Positions 7,501-16,374 are shown, counted from the first letter of the stretch. The stretch: 64,000 nucleotides of DNA from Geodermatophilaceae bacterium NBWT11 (GCA_014218215.1 CP043652.1:1612001-1676000); one strand, 5' to 3'. The notes: a model not told the origin generated them from the sequence alone. Translations and numbers: made by a program.

Positions 7501-8667
7501 GTGAGCGCACCCACCCTGTCCACGCCCCTCGTCCTGCGCGGGGTGACGCTGCCCAACCGGCTCGTCGTCGCCCCCATGTGCCAGTACTCCGTGGTCGAGG
7601 GCGTGGTCGGGGACCACCACCTGGTCCACCTCGGCCGGTTCGCCCTGGGCGGCTTCGGCACCGTCGTCGTGGAGGCCACCGCGGTCACCCGGGACGGCCG
7701 GATCAGCCACGGCGACGTGGGGCTCTGGGACGACGGACAGGTCGCCGGGCTCGCCCGGGTCGCCGCCTTCCTGCGCGAGCACGGCGCCGTCCCGGCCGTG
7801 CAGCTCGCGCACGCCGGCGGCAAGGCCTCCAGCCACCGCCCCTGGGACGGCGAGGGCCCGGTCACCGCCGCCGACGCGCTGCCCGGCGAGGAGCCGTGGC
7901 AGACGGTCGGGCCCAGCGAGGTGCCCCTGGGCGAGGGCTGGCCGACCCCGCACGCGCTGACCACCGACGAGCTCGCCGCCCTGGTGCAGGACTGGGTCGC
8001 GGCCACCCACCGCGCCGAGCAGGCCGGGTTCGACGTGGTCGAGGTGCACGCCGCACACGGCTACCTGCTCAACGAGTTCCTGTCGCCGCTGACCAACACC
8101 CGCACCGACGGCTACGGGGGCTCGCTGGAGGCCCGGATGCGCTTCCCGCTGGAGGTCGTGGCCGCCGTCCGTGCCGCCTGGCCTGCGGACAAGCCGCTGC
8201 TGGTGCGGGTGTCCTCGGTGGACGGGGCGGCCGACGGCACGACGATCGAGGACACGGTGGCCTTCGCCCGCGAGCTGGCCGCCCTCGGCGTCGACGCGGT
8301 GGACGCCTCGGGCGGTGGCATCGGCGGCGGGTGGCAGCACCCGATCGGCTACGGCTACCAGGTGCCGTTCGCGGCGGCGATCAAGGAGGGCTCCGGGCTG
8401 CCCACCATGGCGGTCGGGATCATCACCGAGCCGGCCCAGGCCGAGGCCGTGCTGGCCACCGGGCAGGCCGACCTCGTCGCGCTCGCCCGCGCCGCGCAGG
8501 ACGACCCGAACTGGCCGCTGCACGCCGCCCGCGAGCTGTCCGGCGGCTCCTACGACGCGTGGCCGGTGCAGTCCGGCCCGCGGCTGGCCTCCCGGGACCG
8601 GCTGCTCGGCTCGATCGGCCCGTGGACCGGCCCGGACCCGGTGCAGCTGGCCCCGCCGCGCAGCTGA
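7501..8667 (+). CDS. NADH:flavin oxidoreductase / old yellow enzyme, YqjM-like
   Basis: A 388-residue FMN-dependent TIM barrel that reduces activated alkenes such as enones. It carries the YqjM-type signatures: the APMCQYS segment with Cys27 and Tyr29, HAGGKASS at 104-111, and the active-site stretch HAAHGYLLNEFLSP with two histidines and a tyrosine at about 184-190. The phosphate-binding end is near TGQADLVALARA. The GTG at 7501 has no clear ribosome binding site; the conserved N-terminus (PLVLRGVTLPNR) begins directly after it, so the start is probably right and may be leaderless. Confidence 0.92.
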   Translation: MSAPTLSTPLVLRGVTLPNRLVVAPMCQYSVVEGVVGDHHLVHLGRFALGGFGTVVVEATAVTRDGRISHGDVGLWDDGQVAGLARVAAFLREHGAVPAVQLAHAGGKASSHRPWDGEGPVTAADALPGEEPWQTVGPSEVPLGEGWPTPHALTTDELAALVQDWVAATHRAEQAGFDVVEVHAAHGYLLNEFLSPLTNTRTDGYGGSLEARMRFPLEVVAAVRAAWPADKPLLVRVSSVDGAADGTTIEDTVAFARELAALGVDAVDASGGGIGGGWQHPIGYGYQVPFAAAIKEGSGLPTMAVGIITEPAQAEAVLATGQADLVALARAAQDDPNWPLHAARELSGGSYDAWPVQSGPRLASRDRLLGSIGPWTGPDPVQLAPPRS

Positions 8668-8668
8668 C

Positions 8669-9151
8669 TCAGGCGCCGTACCGCGGCGCCGTGCCGGCGA
8701 GGAACTCCTCCCAGGCCGGCGGCGCGGCGGTGCCGCGCACCTCGGCGTCGAGCCGGTCGAGGTACCAGTGCCACCCGAGGGCGACGTCGTCCGGCACGTC
8801 CGCGGCCCCCCGGAAGACCTGGCTGAACACCAGCGTCGTGGCACCGCCGACCTCGGCCAGGTCCAGGTCGACCGCCCAGTGGTCGGGTGCCCCCCAGGCC
8901 ACCGACAGCCGTCGTCCCTCAGCACACTCCACGACGGTCAGCGGCTCGCCGGTGGCGCCGTCCTCGGCGGTCATGGTCAGCAGTCCGGTGCCGCCGGGTT
9001 CCCGGGGCCCGTCGTAGGTGCCGAACCAGCGGGCCAGCCGGTCGGGCGCGGTGAGCGCCGCCCACACCTCGGCGGCGGGCACGTCCCAGTGCCGGGTGAA
9101 CTGCAGGCGTGCGCCCGCGGGGGTGCTGTCCGTGGTCCCTGGCTCGGTCAT
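8669..9151 (-). CDS. SRPBCC / AHSA1-like domain protein
   Basis: A 160-residue single-domain protein of the START/AHSA1 type. The opening reads LQFTRHWDVPAAEVWAALTAPDRLARWFGTYDG, the usual first strand and helix of this fold; the C-terminal helix follows GWHWYLDRLDAEVRG. Members bind hydrophobic ligands or act as Hsp90 co-factors. The start is ATG at 9151 with a GGAGG site; the frame stays open upstream, but that part is low-complexity. It converges on the oxidoreductase gene, one base apart. Confidence 0.8.
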   Translation of the reverse strand: MTEPGTTDSTPAGARLQFTRHWDVPAAEVWAALTAPDRLARWFGTYDGPREPGGTGLLTMTAEDGATGEPLTVVECAEGRRLSVAWGAPDHWAVDLDLAEVGGATTLVFSQVFRGAADVPDDVALGWHWYLDRLDAEVRGTAAPPAWEEFLAGTAPRYGA

Positions 9152-9212
9152 CGGTGGCCTCCTCGGGCGCCAGTGTGGTTCGTCCCGGCGCCCGCGGGGA
9201 AGACCCGCGCCC

Positions 9213-9404
9213 ATGACCGTCACCGATCCCGACGTCCCGGACCCGTTGAACGACCCCCGCACCACCCAGGCCGACCCCGGCGCACTCGGCGAGGGCGCCG
9301 ACCTCGCCTCCACCGAGGACGACGCCGTCACCGCCGGTGAGGACGAGCTCGTCGAGGACCCCGCCGGAGAGCCCGCCGAGCAGCTGACCGAGCAGGCCCC
9401 CTAG
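9213..9404 (+). CDS. small acidic protein, unknown function
   Basis: A 63-residue frame with ATG at 9213 after a GGGGAAGA site. It is rich in aspartate, glutamate, threonine and proline and has no hydrophobic segment, so it should be soluble and disordered. It is divergent from the SRPBCC gene and overlaps the end of the alpha/beta hydrolase gene by four bases. No family recognised. Confidence 0.5.
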   Translation: MTVTDPDVPDPLNDPRTTQADPGALGEGADLASTEDDAVTAGEDELVEDPAGEPAEQLTEQAP

Positions 9405-10168
9405 GAGGCCCGGCCGGCCAGCGCGGCCAGCGCGTCGGCCACGGCGGCCGGCTGCTCGAGCGCGGTGAGGTGCCCCGAGCCGGGGACGACGACGCTGGTC
9501 GCGTCCGGCCGCACCGCCTGCAGCTCGGGCAGCCGCTGCTCCGGCGGCGTCGGGGTGTCGTGCTCGCCGAACAGCAGCAGGACCGGGCCGGGGTGGGCGC
9601 GCAGCGCCTCGGTGGTGTCGGGCCGGACGGCCAGCGCGCGACAGACCCAGGCGACGTCGCCCGGCACCTGCCCCTCGATCATCTGCGCCACCCGGCCGGC
9701 GAGCTCGGGTCCGGCGTGCGGCCCGAGACCGTCGGTGACGGAGTCCATCACCGCGGCGATGCCGAGCGCGCCCTCCAGCTGGCGGGCGGTCTCCTGCCGG
9801 GCGTCGGGCTCGTCGGGCGGCCCGACCACGGTGGTGGTGTCGCACAGCGCGAGCGCGGCGACCCGCTCGGGCGCGCGACCAGCGAGCATCGCGGCCACGT
9901 AGCCGCCGGTGGACAGCCCGGCGACCACCGCGCGGTCCAGGCCGAGGTCGTCGAGCAGGGCGAGCACCCCGTCGACGGCGCGCTCCAGCGAGGGCTCCCC
10001 CACGGTCGGCGAGCCCAGCCCGGGCAGGTCGACGGCGATCGGGCGCAGGTCGGCCGGGAGCAGGGCGACCACGTCGTCCCACACCCGGTGGTCCAGCGGG
10101 AAGGCGTGCAGCAGGACGACGGGGAGCCCGTCGCCTCCTCGGTCCAGGGCGTGCAGGGGTGCGGTCAC
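9401..10168 (-). CDS. alpha/beta hydrolase
   Basis: A 255-residue hydrolase. The oxyanion segment LLHAFPLDHRVWDD is at 19-32, the nucleophile elbow GLSTGG is at 84-89 with Ser86, and the acid and histidine appear near GEHDTP and GSGHLTALEQ close to the C-terminus. The layout resembles 3-oxoadipate enol-lactone hydrolases and non-haem haloperoxidases, but the substrate is unknown. It lies 27 bases downstream of the DUF1707 gene on the same strand and may be co-transcribed. Confidence 0.88.
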   Translation of the reverse strand: MTAPLHALDRGGDGLPVVLLHAFPLDHRVWDDVVALLPADLRPIAVDLPGLGSPTVGEPSLERAVDGVLALLDDLGLDRAVVAGLSTGGYVAAMLAGRAPERVAALALCDTTTVVGPPDEPDARQETARQLEGALGIAAVMDSVTDGLGPHAGPELAGRVAQMIEGQVPGDVAWVCRALAVRPDTTEALRAHPGPVLLLFGEHDTPTPPEQRLPELQAVRPDATSVVVPGSGHLTALEQPAAVADALAALAGRAS

Positions 10169-10195
10169 CGACCCCGCCTACCCATGGACGGGCGA

Positions 10196-10825
10196 TCAGA
10201 AGCGGAAGCGGCCGACCTCGTAGGGGTAGCGGACGACGACGTCGCCCATCGACACCTTGCCCCGCACCACCAGGTGCAGCCGGCCGGGCTGCGGGCCGCC
10301 GGGCACCTTGAGCTTGACCCCGCCCAGCCCGGCCGCGACGCCGTCCACGTCGGCGGTCGCGCCGTCCGGGAGGATGAACTTCGCCGTCCCGGCGCCGAGC
10401 TTGAGCCGCACCTCGACCACCTGCTGGGTGACCACGGCGCTGGTGAAGTCCAGCGTCACGTCGCCCATGGTGCTCTGCACCTCCATCACCGGCGGCACGT
10501 GCCAGCCGCCGTTGCGCTTGACGTCGCCGACGGTGGACCGGAGCACCACCGGGGCGGGGGCCGGCGGCGGTGCGGGCTGCCAGGCGACGGGGGTCGGCAC
10601 CGGTGGAGCCACGGCGAGGCCGGTGGGCGGGTGCTCGGGCGGCAGGTCGGCCAGCGGGGGCACCAGGTCGTCGGCGTACCGGGCGGCGTAGACCTGGGCC
10701 AGCCGGTCGTCGAGCTCGAGGAAGCTGATCCGGCCCTCGCTCATGGCCGTCTGCAGCCGCGCAGCCGCGCGCTCCCGGTCGGCGTCGGAGATCCGTACGC
10801 CGCGAGACCCGTCCGTTCCGTCCAC
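10196..10825 (-). CDS. DUF1707 (SHOCT-like) protein with LiaF-like C-terminus
   Basis: A 209-residue protein. Residues 9-60 are a DUF1707 domain (RISDADRERAAARLQTAMSE and ELDDRLAQVYAARY). A proline-rich linker follows at about 70-95. The C-terminal half is a beta-rich domain with repeated GDVKRNGGW and MGDVTLDFT strands, like the cell-wall-active antibiotic response domain. No TM helix is visible, unlike many relatives. Such proteins are often linked to envelope stress, but the role here is inferred only from the domains. Confidence 0.82.
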   Translation of the reverse strand: MDGTDGSRGVRISDADRERAAARLQTAMSEGRISFLELDDRLAQVYAARYADDLVPPLADLPPEHPPTGLAVAPPVPTPVAWQPAPPPAPAPVVLRSTVGDVKRNGGWHVPPVMEVQSTMGDVTLDFTSAVVTQQVVEVRLKLGAGTAKFILPDGATADVDGVAAGLGGVKLKVPGGPQPGRLHLVVRGKVSMGDVVVRYPYEVGRFRF

Positions 10826-10849
10826 CCCGGGGACCCTAGCGGGATCGGG

Positions 10850-11548
10850 TCAGACGGTGCAGGAGTCGTCGGTGCAGCCGTCGGCGGCGGGGACGGCGGT
10901 GGTGAGCACCGGGTGGGTGTCGGCCCAGGCGCGGTCCAGGACGGCGAGCAGCTGCTCGGCGGGCTGGGCGCCGGCGGCACCGTAGGTGCGGTCGACGACG
11001 AAGAACGGCACGCCGGTGGCACCCAGGGCCCGGGCGGTGGCGATGTCGTCGTGCACGGCGGGCAGGAAGCGCCGGTCGACGAGCGCCGCACGGGCCTCGT
11101 CGGCGTCCAGGCCCACCTCGACCCCGAGCGCGACCAGGGCGTCGAGGTCGAACACCGAGGTGCGCTCCTCGAAGTGCGCGTGGAGCAGCCGCTCCTTCAT
11201 CGCGTCCTGCATCCCGCGCTCGGCGGCCAGGTGGATGAGCTGGTGGGCGAGCAGCGTGTTGCCGCTGACGCCGTTCGCCAGGTCGTAGTCCAGGCCCTCC
11301 GCTGCGGCGAGTTCGTCGATGGAGGTCATCTGCGCGCGCATCTCGTCCTCGCTGCGGCCGTACTTCGCGGCCAACGCGGGGAGGGTGGGGTGCACGTCGC
11401 CCTCGGCGACCGAGGGGTCGAGCTGGAAGGACCGCCAGACCACCTCGACGTCGTCGGCGTGCTCGAACCGCGACAGGGCGGTCTCGAAGCGGCGCTTGCC
11501 GATGTAGCACCAGGGACAGACGACGTCGGACCAGATCTCGACCTTCAC
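10850..11548 (-). CDS. DsbA family oxidoreductase, FrnE-like
   Basis: A 232-residue thioredoxin-fold protein with a helical insert. The active site C-P-W-C is at 11-14 in SDVVCPWCYIGKRRF, the signature of the FrnE branch, which is cytoplasmic and lacks a signal peptide as here. The cis-proline region is ATGVPFFVVD. The C-terminus carries two further cysteines (DGCTDDSCTV). The start is GTG at 11548, because homology begins there; no clear ribosome binding site is seen. The frame stays open upstream, but that stretch looks non-coding. Confidence 0.87.
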   Translation of the reverse strand: MKVEIWSDVVCPWCYIGKRRFETALSRFEHADDVEVVWRSFQLDPSVAEGDVHPTLPALAAKYGRSEDEMRAQMTSIDELAAAEGLDYDLANGVSGNTLLAHQLIHLAAERGMQDAMKERLLHAHFEERTSVFDLDALVALGVEVGLDADEARAALVDRRFLPAVHDDIATARALGATGVPFFVVDRTYGAAGAQPAEQLLAVLDRAWADTHPVLTTAVPAADGCTDDSCTV

Positions 11549-11672
11549 GCGCGCAGGAACAGGGGTTCCGTCCGCCGTGTTCCCGGGCCACGATCGGGGT
11601 GTGCTGGACCACCCGGGCCCCTGGGCCGACCGCGGCGCCACGCCGGCCTCCTCCGCGACGACGACCACGACG

Positions 11673-12125
11673 ATGGCCGGGCTGCCGGCCCTGCAGGGGC
11701 GGGTGCTGGGCACCAGCGACTGGTTCGCCATCACCCAGGCGGGGGTGGACGCCTTCGCGGACGCCACCCACGACCACGAGTGGATCCACGTCGACGTCGC
11801 GCGGGCGACGGCCGAGAGCCCCTTCGGTGGCCCGATCGCGCACGGTCACCTGACGCTGTCCCACCTCGCCCCGATGGTCGGCCAGGTGCTGCAGGTGACC
11901 GACGCGGCGATGACGGTGAACTACGGGCTGGACCGGGTGCGCTTCCCCGCCCCGGTGCCGGTCGGGTCGCGGATCCGGATGACCGCGACCCTGGCCGACG
12001 TCCACGAGGTCGAGGGCGGTCTGCAGCTGCGGCTGGCGGCGGTGATCGAGGCCGAGGGGACGGCCAAGCCGGTCTGCGTCGCCGAGCCGGTCTTCCGCAG
12101 CTACCGCGAGCTGTCGACCAGGTAG
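11673..12125 (+). CDS. MaoC family (hot-dog) dehydratase
   Basis: A 150-residue single hot-dog domain of the R-specific enoyl-CoA hydratase type. The hydratase motif is visible: ATHDHEWIHVD at about 31-41 with catalytic Asp/His, followed by PFGGPIAHGHLTLS at 50-63. The ATG at 11673 starts directly before the conserved N-terminus; an upstream in-frame ATG at 11577 is less likely. The end overlaps the convergent acyl-CoA ligase by 25 bases. Together with the ligase and acyl-CoA dehydrogenase it suggests fatty-acid or side-chain degradation. Confidence 0.85.
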   Translation: MAGLPALQGRVLGTSDWFAITQAGVDAFADATHDHEWIHVDVARATAESPFGGPIAHGHLTLSHLAPMVGQVLQVTDAAMTVNYGLDRVRFPAPVPVGSRIRMTATLADVHEVEGGLQLRLAAVIEAEGTAKPVCVAEPVFRSYRELSTR

Positions 12126-13609
12126 GGACGGCGCAACGCCACCTTCCGCACCTTGCCCGCGGCGTTGCGCGGCAGCGCGGGGACGACGTCCACCGAGGTC
12201 GGGCACTTGTAGTGGGCCAGGTGCTGGCGGGTGAAGGCGATCAGCTCGGCCGCGGTGACCTCGACGTCCGGGCGCAGGGCCACGACCGCCTTCACCGTCT
12301 CGCCCCAGCGCTCGTCGGGCACCCCGATGACGGCGACCTCGGCGACCGCGGGGTGGCGGGCGAGCACGGCGTCCACCTCGGCCGGGAAGACGTTCTCCCC
12401 GCCGCTGATGATCATGTCCTTCAGCCGGTCGCGGACGACGACCCGGCCGGCGGCGTCCAGGTGGCCGACGTCCCCGGTGCGCAGCCAGCCGTCGGCGGTG
12501 AGCGTCCGCGCGGTCTCCTCGGGCTTGCCCCAGTAGCGGGTCATGACCGCGTCCGAACGCACCCACAGCTCCCCGGTCTCGCCGGTGCCGACCGATCGGC
12601 CGGTCTCCGGGTCGACCGCCCGGATCTCCGCCCACGGCACCGCAGCGCCGACCGACCCGTCCAGCAGTGCCTGCAGCCCGGCGGCGTCCCCGGCCGGGGC
12701 CCGCAGCGCGGTGACCGTGCCGCCGGCCTCGGTGAGCCCGTAGGCGTGCAGCAGCCCGCAGCCCAGCACCGCCGTGGTGGCCGCCACGAGCCCGGCGGTG
12801 ATCGGTGCCGCCCCGTAGGCCAGGGTGCGGAAGGCCGAGAGGTCCAGCTCGGCGATGCCCGGCACCTCCAGCAACGTGGCGATCACCGAGGGCACGAAGA
12901 AGGCGTGGGTGACCCGGTGCCGGGCCAGCAGCTCGACGGTCTCGGCCGGCCGGGCCGCCCGGGTCAGCACCACGTGGCCGCCCTGCAGCAGGGGACCGAG
13001 CAGGTGGGCCAGCCCGCCGACGTGGAACAGCGGCAGGGCGACCAGCATGGTGTCGTCGGGCCCGCAGTCGTAGACCTCGGCCATGAGCCGTCCGGCGTGG
13101 GCGACCGAGGCGTGCGAGAGCACCACGCCCTTGGGCAGTCCCGTCGTCCCCGAGGTGTAGATCAGCACCGCCGGGTCCTCGGGTCCCGCACCGGGCAGCT
13201 CCTCGGTCCCGGACGCCGCCGCCAGCCAGTCCTCCCAGCCCCGGTCCAGGTCGACCACCGGGAGCGTGTCGTCGACCAGGTGCGCGGTGGCGGCGTCCAC
13301 GACCACCAGCGAGGGCCCGGCGTCGGCGAGGATCGGGGCCACCTCGGCGGCCGCCAGCCGCCAGTTGACCGTCACCAGGGCGACCCCGGCGCGACCGGCG
13401 CCCAGCAGCAGGTCCACGTAGGCGGCGCTGTTGTGCGCCAGCAGCGCCACCCGGTCGCCGGGCCGCAGGCCGTGGGCGACCAGCGCCCGGCCCACGGCCG
13501 TGCTGCGCCGGGAGAGCTCGGAGAGGTCGGCGGTCACGCCGTCCGACGTCAGACCCGGGTGGTCGGGTCGAGCGGCGGCCCGTCGGTCGAAGAGCCTCCC
13601 GACGTCCAT
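12101..13609 (-). CDS. acyl-CoA synthetase (AMP-forming)
   Basis: A 502-residue ANL-superfamily ligase that activates a carboxylic acid to its CoA thioester. The AMP-binding loop YTSGTTGLPKGVVLSH is at about 153-168. The A5 region HAYGLTEAGGTVT, the hinge GDVGHLDAAGRVVVRDRLKD and the C-terminal GGENVFPAEVD with PRNAAGKVRK are all present. Length fits medium/long-chain FadD-type enzymes. The ATG at 13609 overlaps the stop of the acyl-CoA dehydrogenase (ATGA), so activation and first oxidation are coupled. Substrate unknown. Confidence 0.93.
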   Translation of the reverse strand: MDVGRLFDRRAAARPDHPGLTSDGVTADLSELSRRSTAVGRALVAHGLRPGDRVALLAHNSAAYVDLLLGAGRAGVALVTVNWRLAAAEVAPILADAGPSLVVVDAATAHLVDDTLPVVDLDRGWEDWLAAASGTEELPGAGPEDPAVLIYTSGTTGLPKGVVLSHASVAHAGRLMAEVYDCGPDDTMLVALPLFHVGGLAHLLGPLLQGGHVVLTRAARPAETVELLARHRVTHAFFVPSVIATLLEVPGIAELDLSAFRTLAYGAAPITAGLVAATTAVLGCGLLHAYGLTEAGGTVTALRAPAGDAAGLQALLDGSVGAAVPWAEIRAVDPETGRSVGTGETGELWVRSDAVMTRYWGKPEETARTLTADGWLRTGDVGHLDAAGRVVVRDRLKDMIISGGENVFPAEVDAVLARHPAVAEVAVIGVPDERWGETVKAVVALRPDVEVTAAELIAFTRQHLAHYKCPTSVDVVPALPRNAAGKVRKVALRRPYLVDSSR

Positions 13610-14790
13610 CAGTAGCTCTTCGGCAGCCCGAGGCTGTGCGTGGAGACGTAGTTGAGGATCATCTCCCGGCTGACCGGGGCGGTCTTGTGCAGCCGGGCGG
13701 TGAACCAGAGGTCGGCCAGGCCGTACTCGTAGGACAGCCCGTTGCCGCCGTGCACCTGGATCGCCCGGTCCAGCGCGAGCAGCGAGGCGTCCGCGGCGGC
13801 GTACTTGGCGATGTTGGCGGCCTCGGCGGCGTCCAGGCCCTGGTCGAACATCTGCGCGGCCCGGCTGTTCATCAGCCGGGCCTGCTGGACGGCGATGTAG
13901 GCCTCGGCCAGCGGGTGGGCCACGCCCTGGTGCGCACCGATCGGGGTCTTCCACACCGTGCGCTCGACGGCGTAGCGGGAGGCCTTCTGCAGCGCGTACC
14001 GGGAGATGCCGTTGTTGATCGCGGCGGCCGACACCCGCTCGGGGTTCAGCCCGACGAACACCTGGCGCAGGCCGTTGCCGGCCTCGCCCACCAGCGCCTC
14101 GGGGCCCAGCCGGACGTCCTCGAAGAACACGGTGAACTGCTTCTCCGGCACCATCAGCGCCGAGGGGATCCGCTGGGCGACCAGGCCCGGGGCGTCGGCC
14201 GGGACGATGAACAGCGACAGCTGGTACCGCCCGTCGGGGCCCGGCTCGTGGCCGCGGGCCACCACCAGGACGGCGTCGGCCTCGTCGATGGCCGAGGTCC
14301 AGTACTTGGTGCCCGAGAGCACCCAGCCGCCGTCGCCGTCGGGGCGCGCCGTCGTCGTCACCTGGTGGGTGTTGGAGCCGGCGTCGGGCTCGGTGATCGC
14401 GAAGGACATCTTCTTGGTGCCCGAGGCCAGCGCGGGCAGCCACTCCTCGCGCATCGCGGTGGAGCCGTGCCGCTCGATGATCGGCGCGCAGATCGAGTTG
14501 ATCACCATCGAGAGCAACGGGCAGCCCTGGGCGGCGACCTCCTCGATGACCACGTTGTAGTCGGCCAGGCCGCCGCCACCGCCGCCGAACTCCTCGGCGA
14601 TGTGCACGCCGAGGAACCCGGCCTTGCCCAGCTCGGCCCACAGCTCGGTGGGCTTGGTGTCCTCGGCGACGCACGTCTGGAAGTACTCGCGGCCGTAGGA
14701 CCCGACGAGCTCGCCGACGCTGGCGCGCAGGTCACGGTGGTGCTCTGCGGTGTCGATCAGCAGGGCATCGGTTCTGGGGTCGATCGACAC
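13609..14790 (-). CDS. acyl-CoA dehydrogenase (APVS-type C-terminus)
   Basis: A 393-residue flavoprotein of the acyl-CoA dehydrogenase family, for the first step of beta-oxidation. The middle domain has FAITEPDAGSN and GTKYWTSAIDEAD; the C-terminal domain has IQVHGGNGLSYEYGLADLWF. Instead of the EGTSEIQ tail that carries the catalytic glutamate in many relatives, it ends with HKTAPVSREMILNYVSTHSL, a branch seen often in actinobacteria. The start is GTG at 14790, after GAGGGAG; an in-frame ATG at 14826 is an alternative. It overlaps the ligase gene. Confidence 0.9.
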   Translation of the reverse strand: MSIDPRTDALLIDTAEHHRDLRASVGELVGSYGREYFQTCVAEDTKPTELWAELGKAGFLGVHIAEEFGGGGGGLADYNVVIEEVAAQGCPLLSMVINSICAPIIERHGSTAMREEWLPALASGTKKMSFAITEPDAGSNTHQVTTTARPDGDGGWVLSGTKYWTSAIDEADAVLVVARGHEPGPDGRYQLSLFIVPADAPGLVAQRIPSALMVPEKQFTVFFEDVRLGPEALVGEAGNGLRQVFVGLNPERVSAAAINNGISRYALQKASRYAVERTVWKTPIGAHQGVAHPLAEAYIAVQQARLMNSRAAQMFDQGLDAAEAANIAKYAAADASLLALDRAIQVHGGNGLSYEYGLADLWFTARLHKTAPVSREMILNYVSTHSLGLPKSY

Positions 14791-14912
14791 GCGCGTGCTC
14801 CCTCGGACGACAGGTGTGGCCTGCACCTCAACCTAGGAGCCGCACCGATCACCGTCAACTGTCCTGTTGACGCGCCGGGGGTCAGCCCGGAGCCCGGACC
14901 CCACCAGCACCC

Positions 14913-15434
14913 CTAGACGAGGTCGCGGACCGCCAGGACGACGACGAGCAGCAGCAGGACGGCCACCGCGCCGACGACCCAGCCGATGCCGGCCCGCATG
15001 CCCGGGGGCAGCCGCTCGGTCCACCCCAGGTCGCGTCCGGCCCGCCGGACCAGCTCGCGGTTCTCGGCCAGGCGCAGGTCCCAGCCGCCCTCGGGCACGA
15101 GGGCACCACCGCGGGTCTCGGGGAACCGGTGCGGACGCAGCGGGGGGACGTCCCGACGGGTGAGCCGGCGATCCGACGGCCTGCTGGTCAACCGGCCGGC
15201 GGAGTCGGCCGTGACGTCGACGGTCCGCACGTCCACGGTGTACCGCCGACCCTCCTCGTCGAGGTGCACGCACAGGTCGTGCACCCAGGCCGGGGTCCCG
15301 CCCGCCGGCGCCGCTGCGCCCTGCCGGAGCGCCAGGTCGAAGCCGGCGTCGCAGGCCCGGACCTCGTAGGGGCTGGCCGCGGCCAGCTCCCGCACCCGCT
15401 CGACGAACTGGGTGCCGCCCGGACCCGGGGTCAC
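14913..15434 (-). CDS. membrane-anchored protein of unknown family, paralogue 1
   Basis: A 173-residue protein with a soluble N-terminal part and one C-terminal TM helix (about 147-169, IGWVVGAVAVLLLLVVVLAV). It resembles the next gene upstream. Both share an opening of the form F-x-x-R-V-x-x-L-A-x-x-S-P-Y, then W-D-x-R, then R-E-L-V-R and a proline-containing turn before the TM helix. GTG at 15434 overlaps the stop of the paralogue (GTGA). No catalytic motif is visible and no known domain was recognised. Confidence 0.72.
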   Translation of the reverse strand: MTPGPGGTQFVERVRELAAASPYEVRACDAGFDLALRQGAAAPAGGTPAWVHDLCVHLDEEGRRYTVDVRTVDVTADSAGRLTSRPSDRRLTRRDVPPLRPHRFPETRGGALVPEGGWDLRLAENRELVRRAGRDLGWTERLPPGMRAGIGWVVGAVAVLLLLVVVLAVRDLV

Positions 15435-16000
15435 AGCCGGCCCACCAGGGCCAGGATCCCCAGGACGATGCCCGCGACCAGCAGCAGCGCGACCGTGACC
15501 CCCGCGACGGCGATCCCGGTCTTCATGTCCCGGGGCATCGTCTCCCGCCAGCCCTGCTCTCGGGCGGCCCAGCGGACCAGCTCGCGGCCCTCGCCCATCC
15601 GGAAGTCCCACCCGGCGGCGACACCGAGGGTGCCGTCGTCCCGGAGGCCGTACTCCCGGCCCCTGCTGAACCCGATCTGCCGACCGGAGGCGAACGACGC
15701 GGACCCGGCCAGCCGCAGCACCGGCGGCCCGGTGGGGTCGACGCCGACCGACCACTGGGCGCTCCGGGTGAGGTCGTTGACCGAGAAGGACCGGGCCTGC
15801 TCGTCCACCCGCACCTGGTGGGTGACCGTCTTCCTCAGCCCCCGGCGGTACGCCAGCGTCGTCCACCGAGCGTCCACGGCGTCCAGGACGACGTCGAAAC
15901 CACCCTCGGCGGGGACGACGACGTAGGGGCTGGACCCGGCCAGCTGGTGCACGCGCTGGGCGAACTCCCAGCCGGCCGAGCCCGGGGTGGGACCGGTCAG
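15431..16000 (-). CDS. membrane-anchored protein of unknown family, paralogue 2
   Basis: A 189-residue protein similar in layout to the next gene: FAQRVHQLAGSSPYVV near the N-terminus, WDFRMGEGRELVRWAAREQGW near 140-160, and a C-terminal TM helix (about 166-186). No ATG or GTG lies near the expected start. CTG at 16000 overlaps the FKBP stop (CTGA) and aligns with the start of the paralogue, so a CTG start is proposed; GTG at 15952 would give a shorter 173-residue form. Co-translation with the FKBP gene suggests a link to protein folding, but that is inference. Confidence 0.65.
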   Translation of the reverse strand: MTGPTPGSAGWEFAQRVHQLAGSSPYVVVPAEGGFDVVLDAVDARWTTLAYRRGLRKTVTHQVRVDEQARSFSVNDLTRSAQWSVGVDPTGPPVLRLAGSASFASGRQIGFSRGREYGLRDDGTLGVAAGWDFRMGEGRELVRWAAREQGWRETMPRDMKTGIAVAGVTVALLLVAGIVLGILALVGRL

Positions 16001-16374
16001 CGCACGCCGACCAGGTCGACGACGAAGACCAGCGTCGCGCCGGGCTTGATGACCCCGCCCGCGCCGCGCTCGCCGTAGGCCTTGTGCGCGGGGATGGTGA
16101 GCCGGCGACGTCCGCCGACCTTCATGCCGGCGATGCCCTCGTCCCAGCCGGCGATGACCATGCCGACGCCGAGCTGGAACTCCAGCGGGTCGCCGCGGTC
16201 CCACGAGGCGTCGAACTGCTCGCCGCCGTCGTGGGTGACGCCGACGTAGTGCGCGGAGACCAGGCTGCCGGAGGTGGCCTCGGCGCCGTCGCCGACGGTG
16301 ATGTCCTCGATGACGAGGTCGTCGGGGGCCGGGCCGGTCGGCGGCTCGACGTCGGGGCGGGTCAGCTCTGCCAC
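15997..16374 (-). CDS. FKBP-type peptidyl-prolyl isomerase
   Basis: A 125-residue single FKBP domain, cytoplasmic, with no signal peptide. Characteristic segments are SLVSAHYVGVTHDGGEQFDASWDRG, then FQLGVGMVIAGWDEGIAGMKVGGRRRLTIPAHKAYG, and the closing GATLVFVVDLVGV. These include the tryptophan and aromatic residues that line the proline pocket. The start is GTG at 16374, eight bases after AGGAG. It heads a three-gene run with the two tandem membrane-anchored proteins. Confidence 0.93.
   Translation of the reverse strand: MAELTRPDVEPPTGPAPDDLVIEDITVGDGAEATSGSLVSAHYVGVTHDGGEQFDASWDRGDPLEFQLGVGMVIAGWDEGIAGMKVGGRRRLTIPAHKAYGERGAGGVIKPGATLVFVVDLVGVR

Noticed and set aside
9470-13615. A 1,381-codon plus-strand frame across five minus-strand genes
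   Set aside because: Low-complexity His/Gly/Arg-rich translation without motifs; the real genes on the other strand have catalytic sites.
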